From NCBI GenBank assembly GCA_013389025.1, contig JACAED010000025.1:1-37120 (forward strand): a stretch of 37,120 nt of DNA. Direction: 5' to 3'. This document shows positions 8,334 to 18,600 of the stretch, one piece after another. A model generated the notes under the pieces. That model was not told the DNA's origin, ran no database searches, and saw nothing but the letters and a program-made list of their open reading frames with translations. Numbering within the stretch: the stretch's first letter is position 1; the number at the start of each line of letters is the position of its first letter. Source of the stretch: Hydrogenophilaceae bacterium. Its GTDB lineage: Bacteria; Pseudomonadota; Gammaproteobacteria; Burkholderiales; Thiobacillaceae. The translations under genes were made by a program, and so were the position numbers.

Positions 8334-11300
8334 ATGGGCATTTCCGGACGCATTGCCAGATTCTTTCTGACTTCGCAGTTGACGCCACTGATCGCGCTGA
8401 TGGCGGCAATCCTGGGCATCTTTGCGATCGCGGTCACGCCACGCGAGGAAGAACCGCAGATCAACGTCACCATGGCGAACGTGTTCATTCCGTTTCCGGG
8501 TGCGTCGGCCAAGGATGTTGAACAGCTGGTGGCCACGCCGGCCGAACAGGTCCTCTCGCAAATCTCCGGTATCGACCATGTGTATTCGGTATCGAGGCCC
8601 GGCATGGCCATTCTCACCGTCCAATACAAGGTGGGCGAAGACCGCACCCAGGCGCTTGTGCGTCTTTACGACGCCATCCAGGCCAACCGTGATTGGGTTT
8701 CGCCCAACCTGGGTGTTGGCGAGCCCATCATCAAACCCACCGGCATCGATGATGTGCCGATCGTTACCCTGACGTTGTGGACACGCGATGACACGCGCGG
8801 CGCATACGAGCTCGAACAGGTGGCGCACGCGGCCGAAGTCGAAATCAAGCGCATCAAGGGCACCCGCGAGGTCTATACCATAGGCGGGCCGGGCAATGTC
8901 GTCCGCGTGCTGATGGATCCAGAACGCATGGCGGCATTCAGGATTTCCGCCAACGACATTCGTGATGCGCTCCAGGTGTCCAATGCATCGCAGCCTTCCG
9001 GCACCCTCACGTCCGGCAATCAGGAAATTCTCGTGCAGACCGGCACCTTCCTGACGGGGCCGGGCGACGTGAAGCAACTGATCGTCGGCGTTTTCCAGGG
9101 CAGGCCGGTTTACCTGAGCGATATCGCCTCAGTGACGGCCGGCCCCAATCAGCCCGACAACTATGTGTGGTTCGGCCCCGGAAAAGGCGGCGAGCACGGC
9201 AAGCTCATCGGCCAGGAGTTTCCCGCGGTCACGCTTGCCGTATCAAAAAAGCCGGGCGAGAACGCGGTCGATGTCGCCAACAAGGTGATCGAGCGCGTGG
9301 AAAGCCTGCGCGGCGCCATCATTCCGGATGGTGTTGAAGTAAGCGTGACGCGCAACTATGGCGCCACGGCAGACGAGAAAGCCAAGAAACTCATCCAGAA
9401 ACTGATTTTCGCCACGGCATCGGTCGTATTGCTGGTGCTCTGGGCCCTGGGCAAACGTGAAGCCGTCATCGTCGGCACGGCCGTCATCCTGACACTGGCC
9501 GCGACATTGTTCGCCTCCTGGGCCTGGGGCTTCACGTTGAATCGCGTTTCCCTGTTCGCTTTGATTTTCTCCATTGGCATTCTGGTGGATGACGCCATCG
9601 TCGTCGTCGAGAATATCCACCGGCGCACCGCTCTCGACAGCGATGGCATGGAGGCCATAATTCCACGCGCGGTGGATGAAGTCGGCGGCCCCACCATACT
9701 CGCCACCTTTACCGTGATCGCCGCGCTGCTGCCGATGGCCTTCGTCACCGGACTCATGGGGCCGTACATGAGCCCCATCCCGATCAACGCCAGCATCGGC
9801 ATGCTGATTTCGCTGGCCATTGCCTTCATCGTCACCCCCTGGCTGGCATTCAAGCTGCTGAAGAATGTCCATCCCCATGAAGAGGGAAATGACAAACTCC
9901 TGAAGCTGTTCCGTTCACGACTGACACCCTTTCTGGGCGGAGATGCAGGCAAGACCATGCGCAACAAGCTCTGGCTGGGTATTGGCGCGGCGATTCTGCT
10001 TTCCGTATCGCTTGCTGTCGTCAAGCTGGTCATTCTGAAAATGCTGCCTTTCGACAACAAATCCGAATTCCAGGTCGTGGTGGACATGCCGGTTGGTACG
10101 CCGCTGGAAAAGACCAGCCAGGTGCTGCAGGAAATGGCCGATGTGATCGCCGAGGTTGAAGAAGTGGCCGATTACCAGGCCTATGCGGGTACCGCCTCGC
10201 CGATCAATTTCAATGGCCTCGTACGCCAGTATTACCTCAGAAGCGGCCCGGAAGTGGGCGATATTCAGGTCAATCTGGTAGACAAACATCATCGGGATCG
10301 CAAGAGCCATGAAATCGCCCAGGCCGTGCGTCCGGCCATCGAAGCCGTGGCGAAAAAACATGGCGCGGACGTGAAAGTGGTGGAAGTGCCGCCCGGTCCG
10401 CCGGTCATGTCGCCCATCGTTGCTGAAGTCTACGGGCCGGATTATGACGCGCAGATGCGCGTAGCCAAGGAAGTGCGCAAGACCTTCGAAAAAACCGAAG
10501 GCATCGTCGCCATCGACGCCACCATCGAGAATGACTCGCAGCGATTCGTATTGCGGGTATTGCAAAACAAGGCCGCTGTCGCGGGCGTGGCGCAGAAGGA
10601 CATCGTCACCACCATGAAGATGGGGCTGTCTGGCGAGAATGTCACGCCGATCCATGGCGGAACATCCAAATATGAAATCCCGGTGCGCATTACCCTGCCA
10701 CCCGAGCGCCAGAGCAGTATCGAAGAATTGCTGAAGCTCACGGTACGTGGTGCCAATGGCAATCTGGTGCCCTTGTCAGAGCTCATCGAAGTGGTGCCCA
10801 GCGCGCGCGAGAAAACCATCTACCACAAGGATCTTCTGCCAGTTGTATTCGTGGTGGGTGACATGGGCGGCAAGCTGGATTCGCCGCTTTACGGCTTGTT
10901 CGGCATACGCGGTGAACTCACGGGCCGCGAACTGAAGGAAGGCGGCGCCCTGTCGGAATATTTCATCAAGCAGCCAGACGACCCCTATGCAGGATTCAGT
11001 ATCAAATGGGATGGTGAATGGCAGGTCACCTACGAAACCTTCCGCGACATGGGCATTGCCTATGCCGTGGGCCTGGTGCTGATCTACCTGCTGGTGGTGG
11101 CGCAGTTCGGTTCCTACATCACGCCGCTCATCATCATGGCGCCGATCCCGCTCACCATCATCGGCGTCATGCCTGGCCATGCCCTGCTTGGCGCGCAGTT
11201 CACCGCCACTTCCATGATCGGCATGATCGCACTCGCCGGCATCATCGTGCGCAACTCCATCCTGCTGGTGGACTTCATCAATCAGCAGGTGGCCGAGGGC

Positions 11301-11540
11301 ATGGCCTTCGAGGAAGCCGTCATCCAGGCCGGCGCTACACGCGCCAAGCCGATTGTCCTGACGGGGGTTGCCGCCATGATGGGGGCCTTCTTCATCCTCG
11401 ATGACCCCATCTTCTCGGGCCTCGCCGTGTCCTTGATTTTCGGCATTTTCGTCTCCACCTTGCTGACGCTGGTGGTAATCCCTGTTCTTTACTATGCAGC
11501 CAACTACCGCAAGATCATCTCTCAAACCCAAGGAGCCTGA
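8334..11540 (+). CDS. RND efflux transporter permease (AcrB/HAE1-like)
   Basis: 1068 aa; FPGASAKDVEQLVATPAEQVLSQISGIDHVYSVSRPG; FALIFSIGILVDDAIVVVENIHR; GMIALAGIIVRNSILLVDFI. Confidence 0.96.
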   Translation: MGISGRIARFFLTSQLTPLIALMAAILGIFAIAVTPREEEPQINVTMANVFIPFPGASAKDVEQLVATPAEQVLSQISGIDHVYSVSRPGMAILTVQYKVGEDRTQALVRLYDAIQANRDWVSPNLGVGEPIIKPTGIDDVPIVTLTLWTRDDTRGAYELEQVAHAAEVEIKRIKGTREVYTIGGPGNVVRVLMDPERMAAFRISANDIRDALQVSNASQPSGTLTSGNQEILVQTGTFLTGPGDVKQLIVGVFQGRPVYLSDIASVTAGPNQPDNYVWFGPGKGGEHGKLIGQEFPAVTLAVSKKPGENAVDVANKVIERVESLRGAIIPDGVEVSVTRNYGATADEKAKKLIQKLIFATASVVLLVLWALGKREAVIVGTAVILTLAATLFASWAWGFTLNRVSLFALIFSIGILVDDAIVVVENIHRRTALDSDGMEAIIPRAVDEVGGPTILATFTVIAALLPMAFVTGLMGPYMSPIPINASIGMLISLAIAFIVTPWLAFKLLKNVHPHEEGNDKLLKLFRSRLTPFLGGDAGKTMRNKLWLGIGAAILLSVSLAVVKLVILKMLPFDNKSEFQVVVDMPVGTPLEKTSQVLQEMADVIAEVEEVADYQAYAGTASPINFNGLVRQYYLRSGPEVGDIQVNLVDKHHRDRKSHEIAQAVRPAIEAVAKKHGADVKVVEVPPGPPVMSPIVAEVYGPDYDAQMRVAKEVRKTFEKTEGIVAIDATIENDSQRFVLRVLQNKAAVAGVAQKDIVTTMKMGLSGENVTPIHGGTSKYEIPVRITLPPERQSSIEELLKLTVRGANGNLVPLSELIEVVPSAREKTIYHKDLLPVVFVVGDMGGKLDSPLYGLFGIRGELTGRELKEGGALSEYFIKQPDDPYAGFSIKWDGEWQVTYETFRDMGIAYAVGLVLIYLLVVAQFGSYITPLIIMAPIPLTIIGVMPGHALLGAQFTATSMIGMIALAGIIVRNSILLVDFINQQVAEGMAFEEAVIQAGATRAKPIVLTGVAAMMGAFFILDDPIFSGLAVSLIFGIFVSTLLTLVVIPVLYYAANYRKIISQTQGA

Positions 11541-11541
11541 A

Positions 11542-11760
11542 ATGACTGTTGAACGCATCGTCCGCATCGTCGCGGGGTTTTTCATCATGCTGTCTCTGGC
11601 ACTGGCGCATTTCGCCGGGACAGTCGACATGAGCCAGTTGTCCTGGCTGTGGTTCACCGCATTTGTCGGCGCCAACCTGTTCCAATCGGGATTCACCCGC
11701 TTTTGTCCCATGGACTCGATCTTGAAAAAACTGGGCGTGCCTACAGGCTGCGGCCTTTGA
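11542..11760 (+). CDS. DUF2892 (YgaP-like transmembrane) protein
   Basis: 72 aa, MTVERIVRIVAGFFIMLSLALAHF...WLWFTAFVGANLFQSGFTRFCPMDSILKKLGVPTGCGL; two TM segments, conserved-type CP; follows the RND stop by 1 nt with SD AAGGAG. Confidence 0.85.
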   Translation: MTVERIVRIVAGFFIMLSLALAHFAGTVDMSQLSWLWFTAFVGANLFQSGFTRFCPMDSILKKLGVPTGCGL

Positions 11761-11829
11761 TGTGCATAGCCGAGCTTGCAACCCTTTTGGGCTGGTAAAA
11801 TTCAGTCGGGCTTTTGGATTGGCCAAACC

Positions 11830-12240
11830 ATGGAATTCATTCAAGACAACCTGTTGTTGGTCATCGCTGCGGTCGCCAGCGGCTTGATGCTGTTGTGGTC
11901 GTTCGTAAGTGATCGTGTCAGCGGCATCAGCCAGCTTGGCACGCTGGAGGCCACGCGCCTTATCAATGAGGATGCGCTGGTGCTGGATGTGCGCGAAGAC
12001 AAGGAATGGGCTGCAGGGCACATTCCCAATGCCAGGCACATTCCGCTGGGTGCCCTGTCCTCACGGCTTGGCGAACTGGAGAAATTCAAGCGTAGGGCCA
12101 TTGTGATTAACTGCCGGTCAGGACATCGCTCGGCACGTGCATGCGCAATTCTGAAAAAATCCGGTTTCGAAAATGTCCACAATCTGGCTGGTGGCATCAT
12201 TGCCTGGGAAAAGGCCAATCTACCCATTACAACGAAGTAA
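11830..12240 (+). CDS. Membrane-anchored rhodanese-like protein (YibN type)
   Basis: N-terminal TM; DALVLDVREDKEWAAGHIPNARHIPLG...VINCRSGHRSARACAILKKSGFENVHNLAGGIIAWEKANLP; immediately upstream of grxC. Confidence 0.92.
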   Translation: MEFIQDNLLLVIAAVASGLMLLWSFVSDRVSGISQLGTLEATRLINEDALVLDVREDKEWAAGHIPNARHIPLGALSSRLGELEKFKRRAIVINCRSGHRSARACAILKKSGFENVHNLAGGIIAWEKANLPITTK

Positions 12241-12244
12241 ACCC

Positions 12245-12505
12245 ATGAATAAAGTCACCATGTATTGCACCGCAGTCTGCCCCTACTGCGTCGCGGCAGA
12301 ACGCCTGCTCAAGTCCAGGGGCGTGGAACACATCGACAAGATCCGTGTCGATGAACAACCCCGTCTGCGTGAGGAAATGATGTCCAGAACAGGCCGCCGC
12401 ACCGTTCCGCAAATCTACATTGGCGAAACGCATGTCGGTGGTTTCGACGACATCTCTGCGCTGGACAAGGCTGACGGTTTGATGAAGCTGCTAAATGGCG
12501 GCTGA
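12245..12505 (+). CDS. grxC: Glutaredoxin 3 (dithiol CPYC)
   Basis: MNKVTMYCTAVCPYCVAAERLLKSRGV...GRRTVPQIYIGETHVGGFDDISALDKADGL. Confidence 0.94.
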   Translation: MNKVTMYCTAVCPYCVAAERLLKSRGVEHIDKIRVDEQPRLREEMMSRTGRRTVPQIYIGETHVGGFDDISALDKADGLMKLLNGG

Positions 12506-12554
12506 TGTGGCTCAAGGGTAAAATAGTTTTTTTGAACAATCAGGGAGTACCGTC

Positions 12555-13025
12555 ATGGCCGAAGAGCAGCAACAAGCACCGCAGATGGGTTTCAACATTG
12601 AAAAGATATACGTCAAGGACCTCTCCGTCGAAGTCCCCAATGCCCCTGGCATATTTCTGGAACGCGAAGCGCCACAAATTGACGTCCAGCTTGGCACGCA
12701 AAGCAATGCCATCAGCCAGGACGTGTACGAGAACACCATCAAGGTGACCGTGACCGCCAGGGCCGGAGACAAGACCATGTTCCTGGTCGAGTGCATTCAG
12801 GCGGGCATTTTCCGCATATCCGGCGTGCCACAGGAACAACTGCCACTGGTGCTTGGGATTGGCTGCCCCAACATCGTCTTTCCCTACTTGCGAGAAACCG
12901 TGTCCGATGTCGTGATACGCGCTGGCTTTCCGCCGCTGCTGCTCAATCCGTTCAATTTTGAAGCCGAGTTCATGCGACAGCAGCAAACAGCAGCCCAGGG
13001 GCAGCCGGCGGGCACAACCCACTGA
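12555..13025 (+). CDS. secB: Protein-export chaperone SecB
   Basis: FNIEKIYVKDLSVEVPNAPGIFLE...CPNIVFPYLRETVSDVVIRAGFPPLLLNPFNFEAEF. Confidence 0.97.
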   Translation: MAEEQQQAPQMGFNIEKIYVKDLSVEVPNAPGIFLEREAPQIDVQLGTQSNAISQDVYENTIKVTVTARAGDKTMFLVECIQAGIFRISGVPQEQLPLVLGIGCPNIVFPYLRETVSDVVIRAGFPPLLLNPFNFEAEFMRQQQTAAQGQPAGTTH

Positions 13026-13465
13026 TGAAAACGACAACGGCAGGTTTGCTGGTCGGCTTGTCAACTCTGGCATCACCCGCCCTGCCCCTGGATTTCATTA
13101 CAACATCTCGGCCAGCCGTACTTTTCGATGCGCCCTCCCAGGCAGCGAAAAAAGTATCAGTAGTCAGTTCCGGCTATCCACTTGAGCGCATCGTTTCAGC
13201 GGAAGGGTGGGTCAAGGTCAGGGATGATTCCGGTAGTCTGTCTTGGATCGAGGAATCCGCCATCAGTAACCGACGAAGCGCAAGAATCAGTGTACCCATC
13301 GCCCTGATTCTGCAAAAGCCCGTGGACAATGCCGTAGTTCTTTTCAGGGCCGCACAGGGCGTGACACTCGATATACTGGCAATCGATGCCGTTGGCTGGG
13401 CCAGGGTTCGACTTCCGGAAGGCAAGGAGGGTTATCTGCGTAGCCGAGATGCCTGGGGGCTATGA
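13025..13465 (+). CDS. Secreted SH3-domain protein
   Basis: Signal peptide; two SH3-like repeats (PLERIVSAEGWVKVRDDSGSLSWIEE; GVTLDILAIDAVGWARVRLPEGKEGYLRSRDAWGL). Confidence 0.78.
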   Translation: MKTTTAGLLVGLSTLASPALPLDFITTSRPAVLFDAPSQAAKKVSVVSSGYPLERIVSAEGWVKVRDDSGSLSWIEESAISNRRSARISVPIALILQKPVDNAVVLFRAAQGVTLDILAIDAVGWARVRLPEGKEGYLRSRDAWGL

Positions 13466-14481
13466 GCGGCAGCATTAAACCTTCAATGCATATCACCATT
13501 CTGGGGGCGGGTGCCTGGGGAACGGCACTTGCCAGGCATTTCTCGGCCCGACATGAAGTCATATTGTGGACGCGCAATATCGACAACGCAGAGGCCATGC
13601 GCCAGCTGCGACAGAATGCACGCTACCTTCCCGGCATTCCACTTCCATCGAAATTGGGCATTTCACATGATCTTGGCTCAGCGATCACCAACGCCGACCT
13701 GCTCCTGATTGCCGTTCCCACAGGTGGCCTGCGTTCACTGCTGTCGAACCTGGCGACTCTTGCTTGGAGCAAGCCGCTTATCTGGGTATGCAAGGGCTTT
13801 GAAGAAGGGAGCGGCAAACTGCCTCATCAGATCATCGAGGAAGTCCTGCCGGGGATTCCCTGTGGTGCCTTGTCGGGTCCCAGTTTCGCGCTGGAAGTTG
13901 CCAAAGGGCTTCCCACTGCCCTTACCCTTGCCTCACACGATTCGCTCCTCACGGGCAAAATCGCTTCCTCGTTGCACGGGGACAATCTGCGCATCTACAC
14001 ATCAACAGACGTTATCGGTGTCGAACTCGGCGGGGCAATCAAAAACGTCATTGCAATCGCAGCAGGTATCTCTGACGGACTGGGGTTTGGCTTCAATGCA
14101 CGTGCCGCGCTCATCACACGCAGCGCTGCGGAAATCACGCGACTTGGCATGACCATGGGCGGACACCTTGAGACGTTCATGGGTCTCACCGGCATGGGCG
14201 ACCTGATTCTGACCTGCACCGGTGAACTTTCCAGAAACAGGCAGGTTGGCTTGCGGCTGGCTCGAGGGGAACCCCTCAATGCCATACTTGCCACAATCGG
14301 ACATGTTGCCGAAGGCGTGACATCGGCGCGGGAGGTTGTTCGTCTTGCGCGAGAGCATGACGTGGACATGCCCATCTCACGTGCCGTTTATTCCATCCTG
14401 TACGAGAACCTTGCTCCCCGTCAGGCTGTGGAAGGGCTGTTGCACCGCGACCAGAAGGCAGAGGACCCCAGAATACAGTGA
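13462..14481 (+). CDS. gpsA: NAD(P)-dependent glycerol-3-phosphate dehydrogenase (start could be ATG 13486)
   Basis: ITILGAGAWGTALARHFS, SGPSFALEVAKGLPTA, GVELGGAIKNVIAIAAGISDGLGFGFNARAALITRS. Confidence 0.96.
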   Translation: MSGSIKPSMHITILGAGAWGTALARHFSARHEVILWTRNIDNAEAMRQLRQNARYLPGIPLPSKLGISHDLGSAITNADLLLIAVPTGGLRSLLSNLATLAWSKPLIWVCKGFEEGSGKLPHQIIEEVLPGIPCGALSGPSFALEVAKGLPTALTLASHDSLLTGKIASSLHGDNLRIYTSTDVIGVELGGAIKNVIAIAAGISDGLGFGFNARAALITRSAAEITRLGMTMGGHLETFMGLTGMGDLILTCTGELSRNRQVGLRLARGEPLNAILATIGHVAEGVTSAREVVRLAREHDVDMPISRAVYSILYENLAPRQAVEGLLHRDQKAEDPRIQ

Positions 14482-15065
14482 CCGCCTGGATCATTGACAA
14501 CCTCGCCGGGCAGGGCTGGGCGGTCATGCCTGATTTCCTTCCCCCCACGCTTGTCAACCAGTTGTCCCTGGAAATCGAAACGCTTCATCTCTCCGGCAAA
14601 CTGGTTGCTGCCGGGACAGGCCAAGGGCAAGGGAGAGAAATCCGAAAGGAGATACGCGGAGACGGCATATGCTGGATCGATGCCTCGCACGCGACGGCGG
14701 CCCAGCTTGACTATCTATGCATAATGGAAAGCTTGCGGCTGGATATCAACCGTCAGTTGCAACTTGGTCTGTTTGACCTTGAAGCCCACTTTGCCCGTTA
14801 CCCTGCCGGGGCATTCTATAAAAAACATCTGGACACATTTCATTCGGATACCCGTCGCACCCTCAGCGTCATCTGCTACCTGAATGAAGACTGGCGTGCC
14901 GAGGATGGAGGCCAGTTGAGGCTGTATCCCGACAACCAGCCCGCGGTTGACATCCTTCCCGAGGGGGGGACGCTGGCATGCTTCATCAGTTCGATCATGC
15001 CGCATGAGGTATTGCCCGCCACACGCACGCGACTCAGCCTGACTGGCTGGTTCAGACAACGTTAG
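14478..15065 (+). CDS. 2OG-Fe(II) oxygenase (prolyl-4-hydroxylase-like)
   Basis: GTG start overlapping the gpsA stop; HLDTFHSDTRRTLSVICYLNEDW...GGQLRLYP...MPHEVLPATRTRLSLTGWF (HxD...H...R). Confidence 0.88.
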   Translation: MTAWIIDNLAGQGWAVMPDFLPPTLVNQLSLEIETLHLSGKLVAAGTGQGQGREIRKEIRGDGICWIDASHATAAQLDYLCIMESLRLDINRQLQLGLFDLEAHFARYPAGAFYKKHLDTFHSDTRRTLSVICYLNEDWRAEDGGQLRLYPDNQPAVDILPEGGTLACFISSIMPHEVLPATRTRLSLTGWFRQR

Positions 15066-15655
15066 TTGCCACGACCCAACAGCGCATCGCGCAGATCTTT
15101 CTGTGCAGGCTGTTCCCCCAGCCAGATCCTGAGCAGGCTGCGGTAAAAATTTTCACCAGGAATTGCCTGACCTCGCATGACACCATTGATGCGAATCACC
15201 GTTCCACGAGAAGGCACCCAGTCAAGCGTGATCAGGTCGCCTTTTCTGCCCTCTCCCGCGGTGCGAAAAATTGCCGACATCCGGGCAATCTGATCTTGCA
15301 TCAATGCCAGTTCTTCCGGGCTGGAATTCCTGTTGAGGCCTTCATGCATGGCATCGAGCAGCTTTTCGCCGCTCACATCGCGCAACAGTGTCAAGGCCAT
15401 GCGTTTGGCGCCTGGATGTTCTATCAGCCTTTGGGGATTTTCAGAAAGCCCGGTCACATACAGGGCCGCCACATAGACCTTGATCATGAATCGCGAGCGT
15501 ATGCCGGCACCATTCAATGCCAGCTCCTGACCTTCTACACGAGTCCCAGGTTCAACTTTTACCCCGGCCAGCTCGATGGTCTGGGCCATGCTTGGCAATG
15601 CCAAACACAAAAGGAAAATTGCAGTCTTCCGCCGTGACAAAACAAAGCGTTTCAT
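15062..15655 (-). CDS. Periplasmic chalcone isomerase-like protein
   Basis: Signal peptide; GIRSRFMIKVYVAALYVTGLSENPQRLIEHPGAKRMALTLLRDVSGEKLLDAMHEGL...LGEQPAQKDLRDALLG. Confidence 0.85.
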   Translation of the reverse strand: MKRFVLSRRKTAIFLLCLALPSMAQTIELAGVKVEPGTRVEGQELALNGAGIRSRFMIKVYVAALYVTGLSENPQRLIEHPGAKRMALTLLRDVSGEKLLDAMHEGLNRNSSPEELALMQDQIARMSAIFRTAGEGRKGDLITLDWVPSRGTVIRINGVMRGQAIPGENFYRSLLRIWLGEQPAQKDLRDALLGRGN

Positions 15656-15688
15656 GGAAACGATACGAAATTCACTCCGGATGCTTTC

Positions 15689-18600
15689 TCAGGCTGCCAG
15701 CTTGTCAATTGGCATGGGCATTCCTGTGAAATATCCTTGGGCATAATCTACGCCAATATTCTTCAATATGTCCAGCGTTTCCTGATTTTCAACCGACTCG
15801 GCGACTGTCTTGATGCCAAGAAAGCGGCTGGTTTCGTTCATTGATGATACCAGCGCAACATCGACCTCGCTTCGTGACATGTCCTTGACGAAAGAACCAT
15901 CGATCTTGAGAAAATCCACTTTGAGGTTCTTGAGATAGCTGAAAGACGAGAAGCCGATGCCGAAATCGTCCAGGGCGAACTTGCAGCCATAGCGCCTGAC
16001 TTGCCGGATGAACTGCTCGGCATGGGTGAAGCTGTCGATGGCGGCGCTTTCCGTGATTTCGAAAATCAGCTTGTGGCCGGGAACGTCTCCACGGCCAAGC
16101 TGGGCAGTGAGGAAATTGAGGAATCCCTTGCTGTTCACCGACTGGCCTGACAGATTTATCGAAAACCCGCCTATCTGCTCGACTTTTTCCGGGTTATCGC
16201 GCATCCACTGGAAAACCGTGCTGATGACCCATTGGTCTACCTCGCTCACCCTCCTGAGCCTCTCTACTGAAGCGACCATCTCACCGATATTGACCGGCTC
16301 CTCCGTATCGAGATTGGCACCGAGCAGGACTTCGTAATGAGATGGCTGTGCAGAGTCAATCGTCACGGGAACAATAGGCTGGCATCTCAGGAACAACCTT
16401 CCATCGTGCAGAACCTCACTCAGCTTGCTGGCCCAATAAACCAGTCCGAGATGTTGCTTCCTCTCGGCGTCTTCATCACGATAAATCACGATCTGGTTGC
16501 GGCCTTGATGCTTGGATTCCAGGCAGGCTTCATCCGCACGGTTATAGAGCTCCTCGGGATCTGATGAAATGTCGGAACAGGCAAGTCCCAGATTGCCATT
16601 CAGTGAATATTTTGTTCCCTGCCAGTTGAATCTGAACTGACTCACCTGAGCCATGATGTTCTCGGCCATTTCCTCAATCTGTTCACGATGCGGCACAGGC
16701 ATCATGAACGCGAAAGTCCTTTCGGAGCTGCGCGTAAGCAATTCCAGATCAGGGAGACTGTCTTTCAGGTAGTCCGCAAGCGCCTTGAGCAACTGCGGAT
16801 GAGCGTCCGGGCTGGTCCTTGCCTCGATCAGTCTCATGTCGTCGAAATCCATGACACCCATCACATGCTTGGATACGGCCTCGCCCACTTCGTTTCTGCC
16901 GACGTTCAGCAGGGCGCGCCGGCCGCGGCGCATGAATTCCCTTCGGTCTATCAAGCCAGTCGTCTCATCCGCAGAAGCCTGCTTCAGCAGGTTTCGGTGC
17001 ATGTGCTGGATCATGGAACTGAACGAGCGATCCATCAATGGCAAGTCCAGGTTGTCCGTGTGCCTCGCTTCACCCGACCTTACCATTTGAGCAAACTCAT
17101 CCTCCTTGAGCTCAAGCTTTTTTACGCCTTTGTAGTTGCAAAACACATAAAGCGCCGGATCATCGCCAACCCAGATCAGGTTCAGCGGAACGGCCACCTT
17201 GGGAAAACTGATCCAGTCACCCACCCTGAACGAATCAAGTGGATTGAGCATCTGCTTTTCATTGTCATCAACCAAAGCCTGTTCATCCTTGCCCTGCCAA
17301 ACCGAAGCAACCGTCTTGAAATCGATCTGCGCCGGTTTCAACAAAGCATCAGACAGCCGATCAACAAGACGGTCCTGGGCATCCTTGTCGGCACTGACCA
17401 GCCTCAGACGAGAATCGACAAACTGCAGAAGTTGCTGGATTTCCTGATAGGCAGGCTTGACGCCTTTTTCGGAATCCAGCCATAGTAGAAGGTTGTCGAT
17501 GACCTGCCAGGCTTCTTTCTCCTCCTTGCAGTCCGGGCCATGTCTGAGGATGACGCGAATCAGATAATTCCGCCATCCGGGCGCGAACAGATCCAGCACC
17601 ACAGCCGGAATGCGCTTTCCGGCAATCCGTTCGTCAAGCTTCTGCAGGACCATCCTGTTCGCCTGACCGGTTTTCTGCCAGCCTTCGAGCGCTGCCTGCA
17701 GCTTGGCAATCCGTATGGCACGCTTCTTCATCAGGGGAAGCAGGATTTTTTCCAGTTGCTGGCGGGCCTCTTCAAAAACATTCGGGTTCTTGTCGGCCTC
17801 ATTATGAATTCGCTCAACCCAGCGATTGATGTGTTTCAGAATCTGTTCATCATTGACCTTGCCATCATCGCTTGACACCATGGACAACCTGTCCACGGCG
17901 TTGACCGCCCGATGCGCCGGGTGGCTGGGATTGTTGAGGTAGGTAGGATCCAGGACCGCTATTCTCAGCAGTGAATCTTCCAGCTTCCTCACCTGCGATT
18001 TGACTTCGACAGGAACGATCCTTTCCGTATTCATTGCCTCTATCAGCGCGCCAAACACGTCGGCCGAGATTCGTGCCTCTTCCTGGCGTGCCGCCGGAAT
18101 CCGGCCGGATGTTACAAGCTCCTGGAATGCCTTGACTGAGGACTCTGAAAGTCCGGGATGGAATGACATCGCGCCGCCATAAACACCCTCTTCCCTTCTG
18201 ACTCGTGTTTGCCCCAGGGGATCGAAACTACCGGCTGATGCCGCGCTGCCCTCCCGGGCAGGATGACCTGCCTGGCTGGAGGCGCCAGATCTGTGTTGCA
18301 CGGCCTGATTGCGGCGAAACATGCTCATCAACGAACTGGCCATCCTGCCCAGCGACATCGGCATGCCCTGACCTGATGCTGAAGATGACATGCCAGGTTC
18401 GGTGCTGGCTGCGGCCTGGTTTTCAATATCCGCAAGCTCATCCAGGGATTGCGACAACTCGCTGTCCGCACTCCGATTGTTGCTCGAACGCTTGATGGCA
18501 CTGGCTTGTTTCTTGTCTGCTTCGGGCAATACATCCAGCAATGACTGGTAAAGCGGCTTCAACGATGCGGCAAATGCATCGCGCATCACCGCATAAACAA

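Noticed and set aside
8283-11711. Long antisense ORFs opposite the RND genes (e.g. 8283-9077, 9243-9878, 9915-10655, 10776-11711)
   Set aside because: High-GC shadow ORFs with low-complexity His/Asp/Gly/Arg-rich composition; the plus-strand RND reading is unambiguous
16688-17485. Plus-strand ORF of 265 aa opposite the DUF1631 protein
   Set aside because: Antisense shadow of a strongly supported minus-strand gene; no recognisable domain or ribosome-binding site
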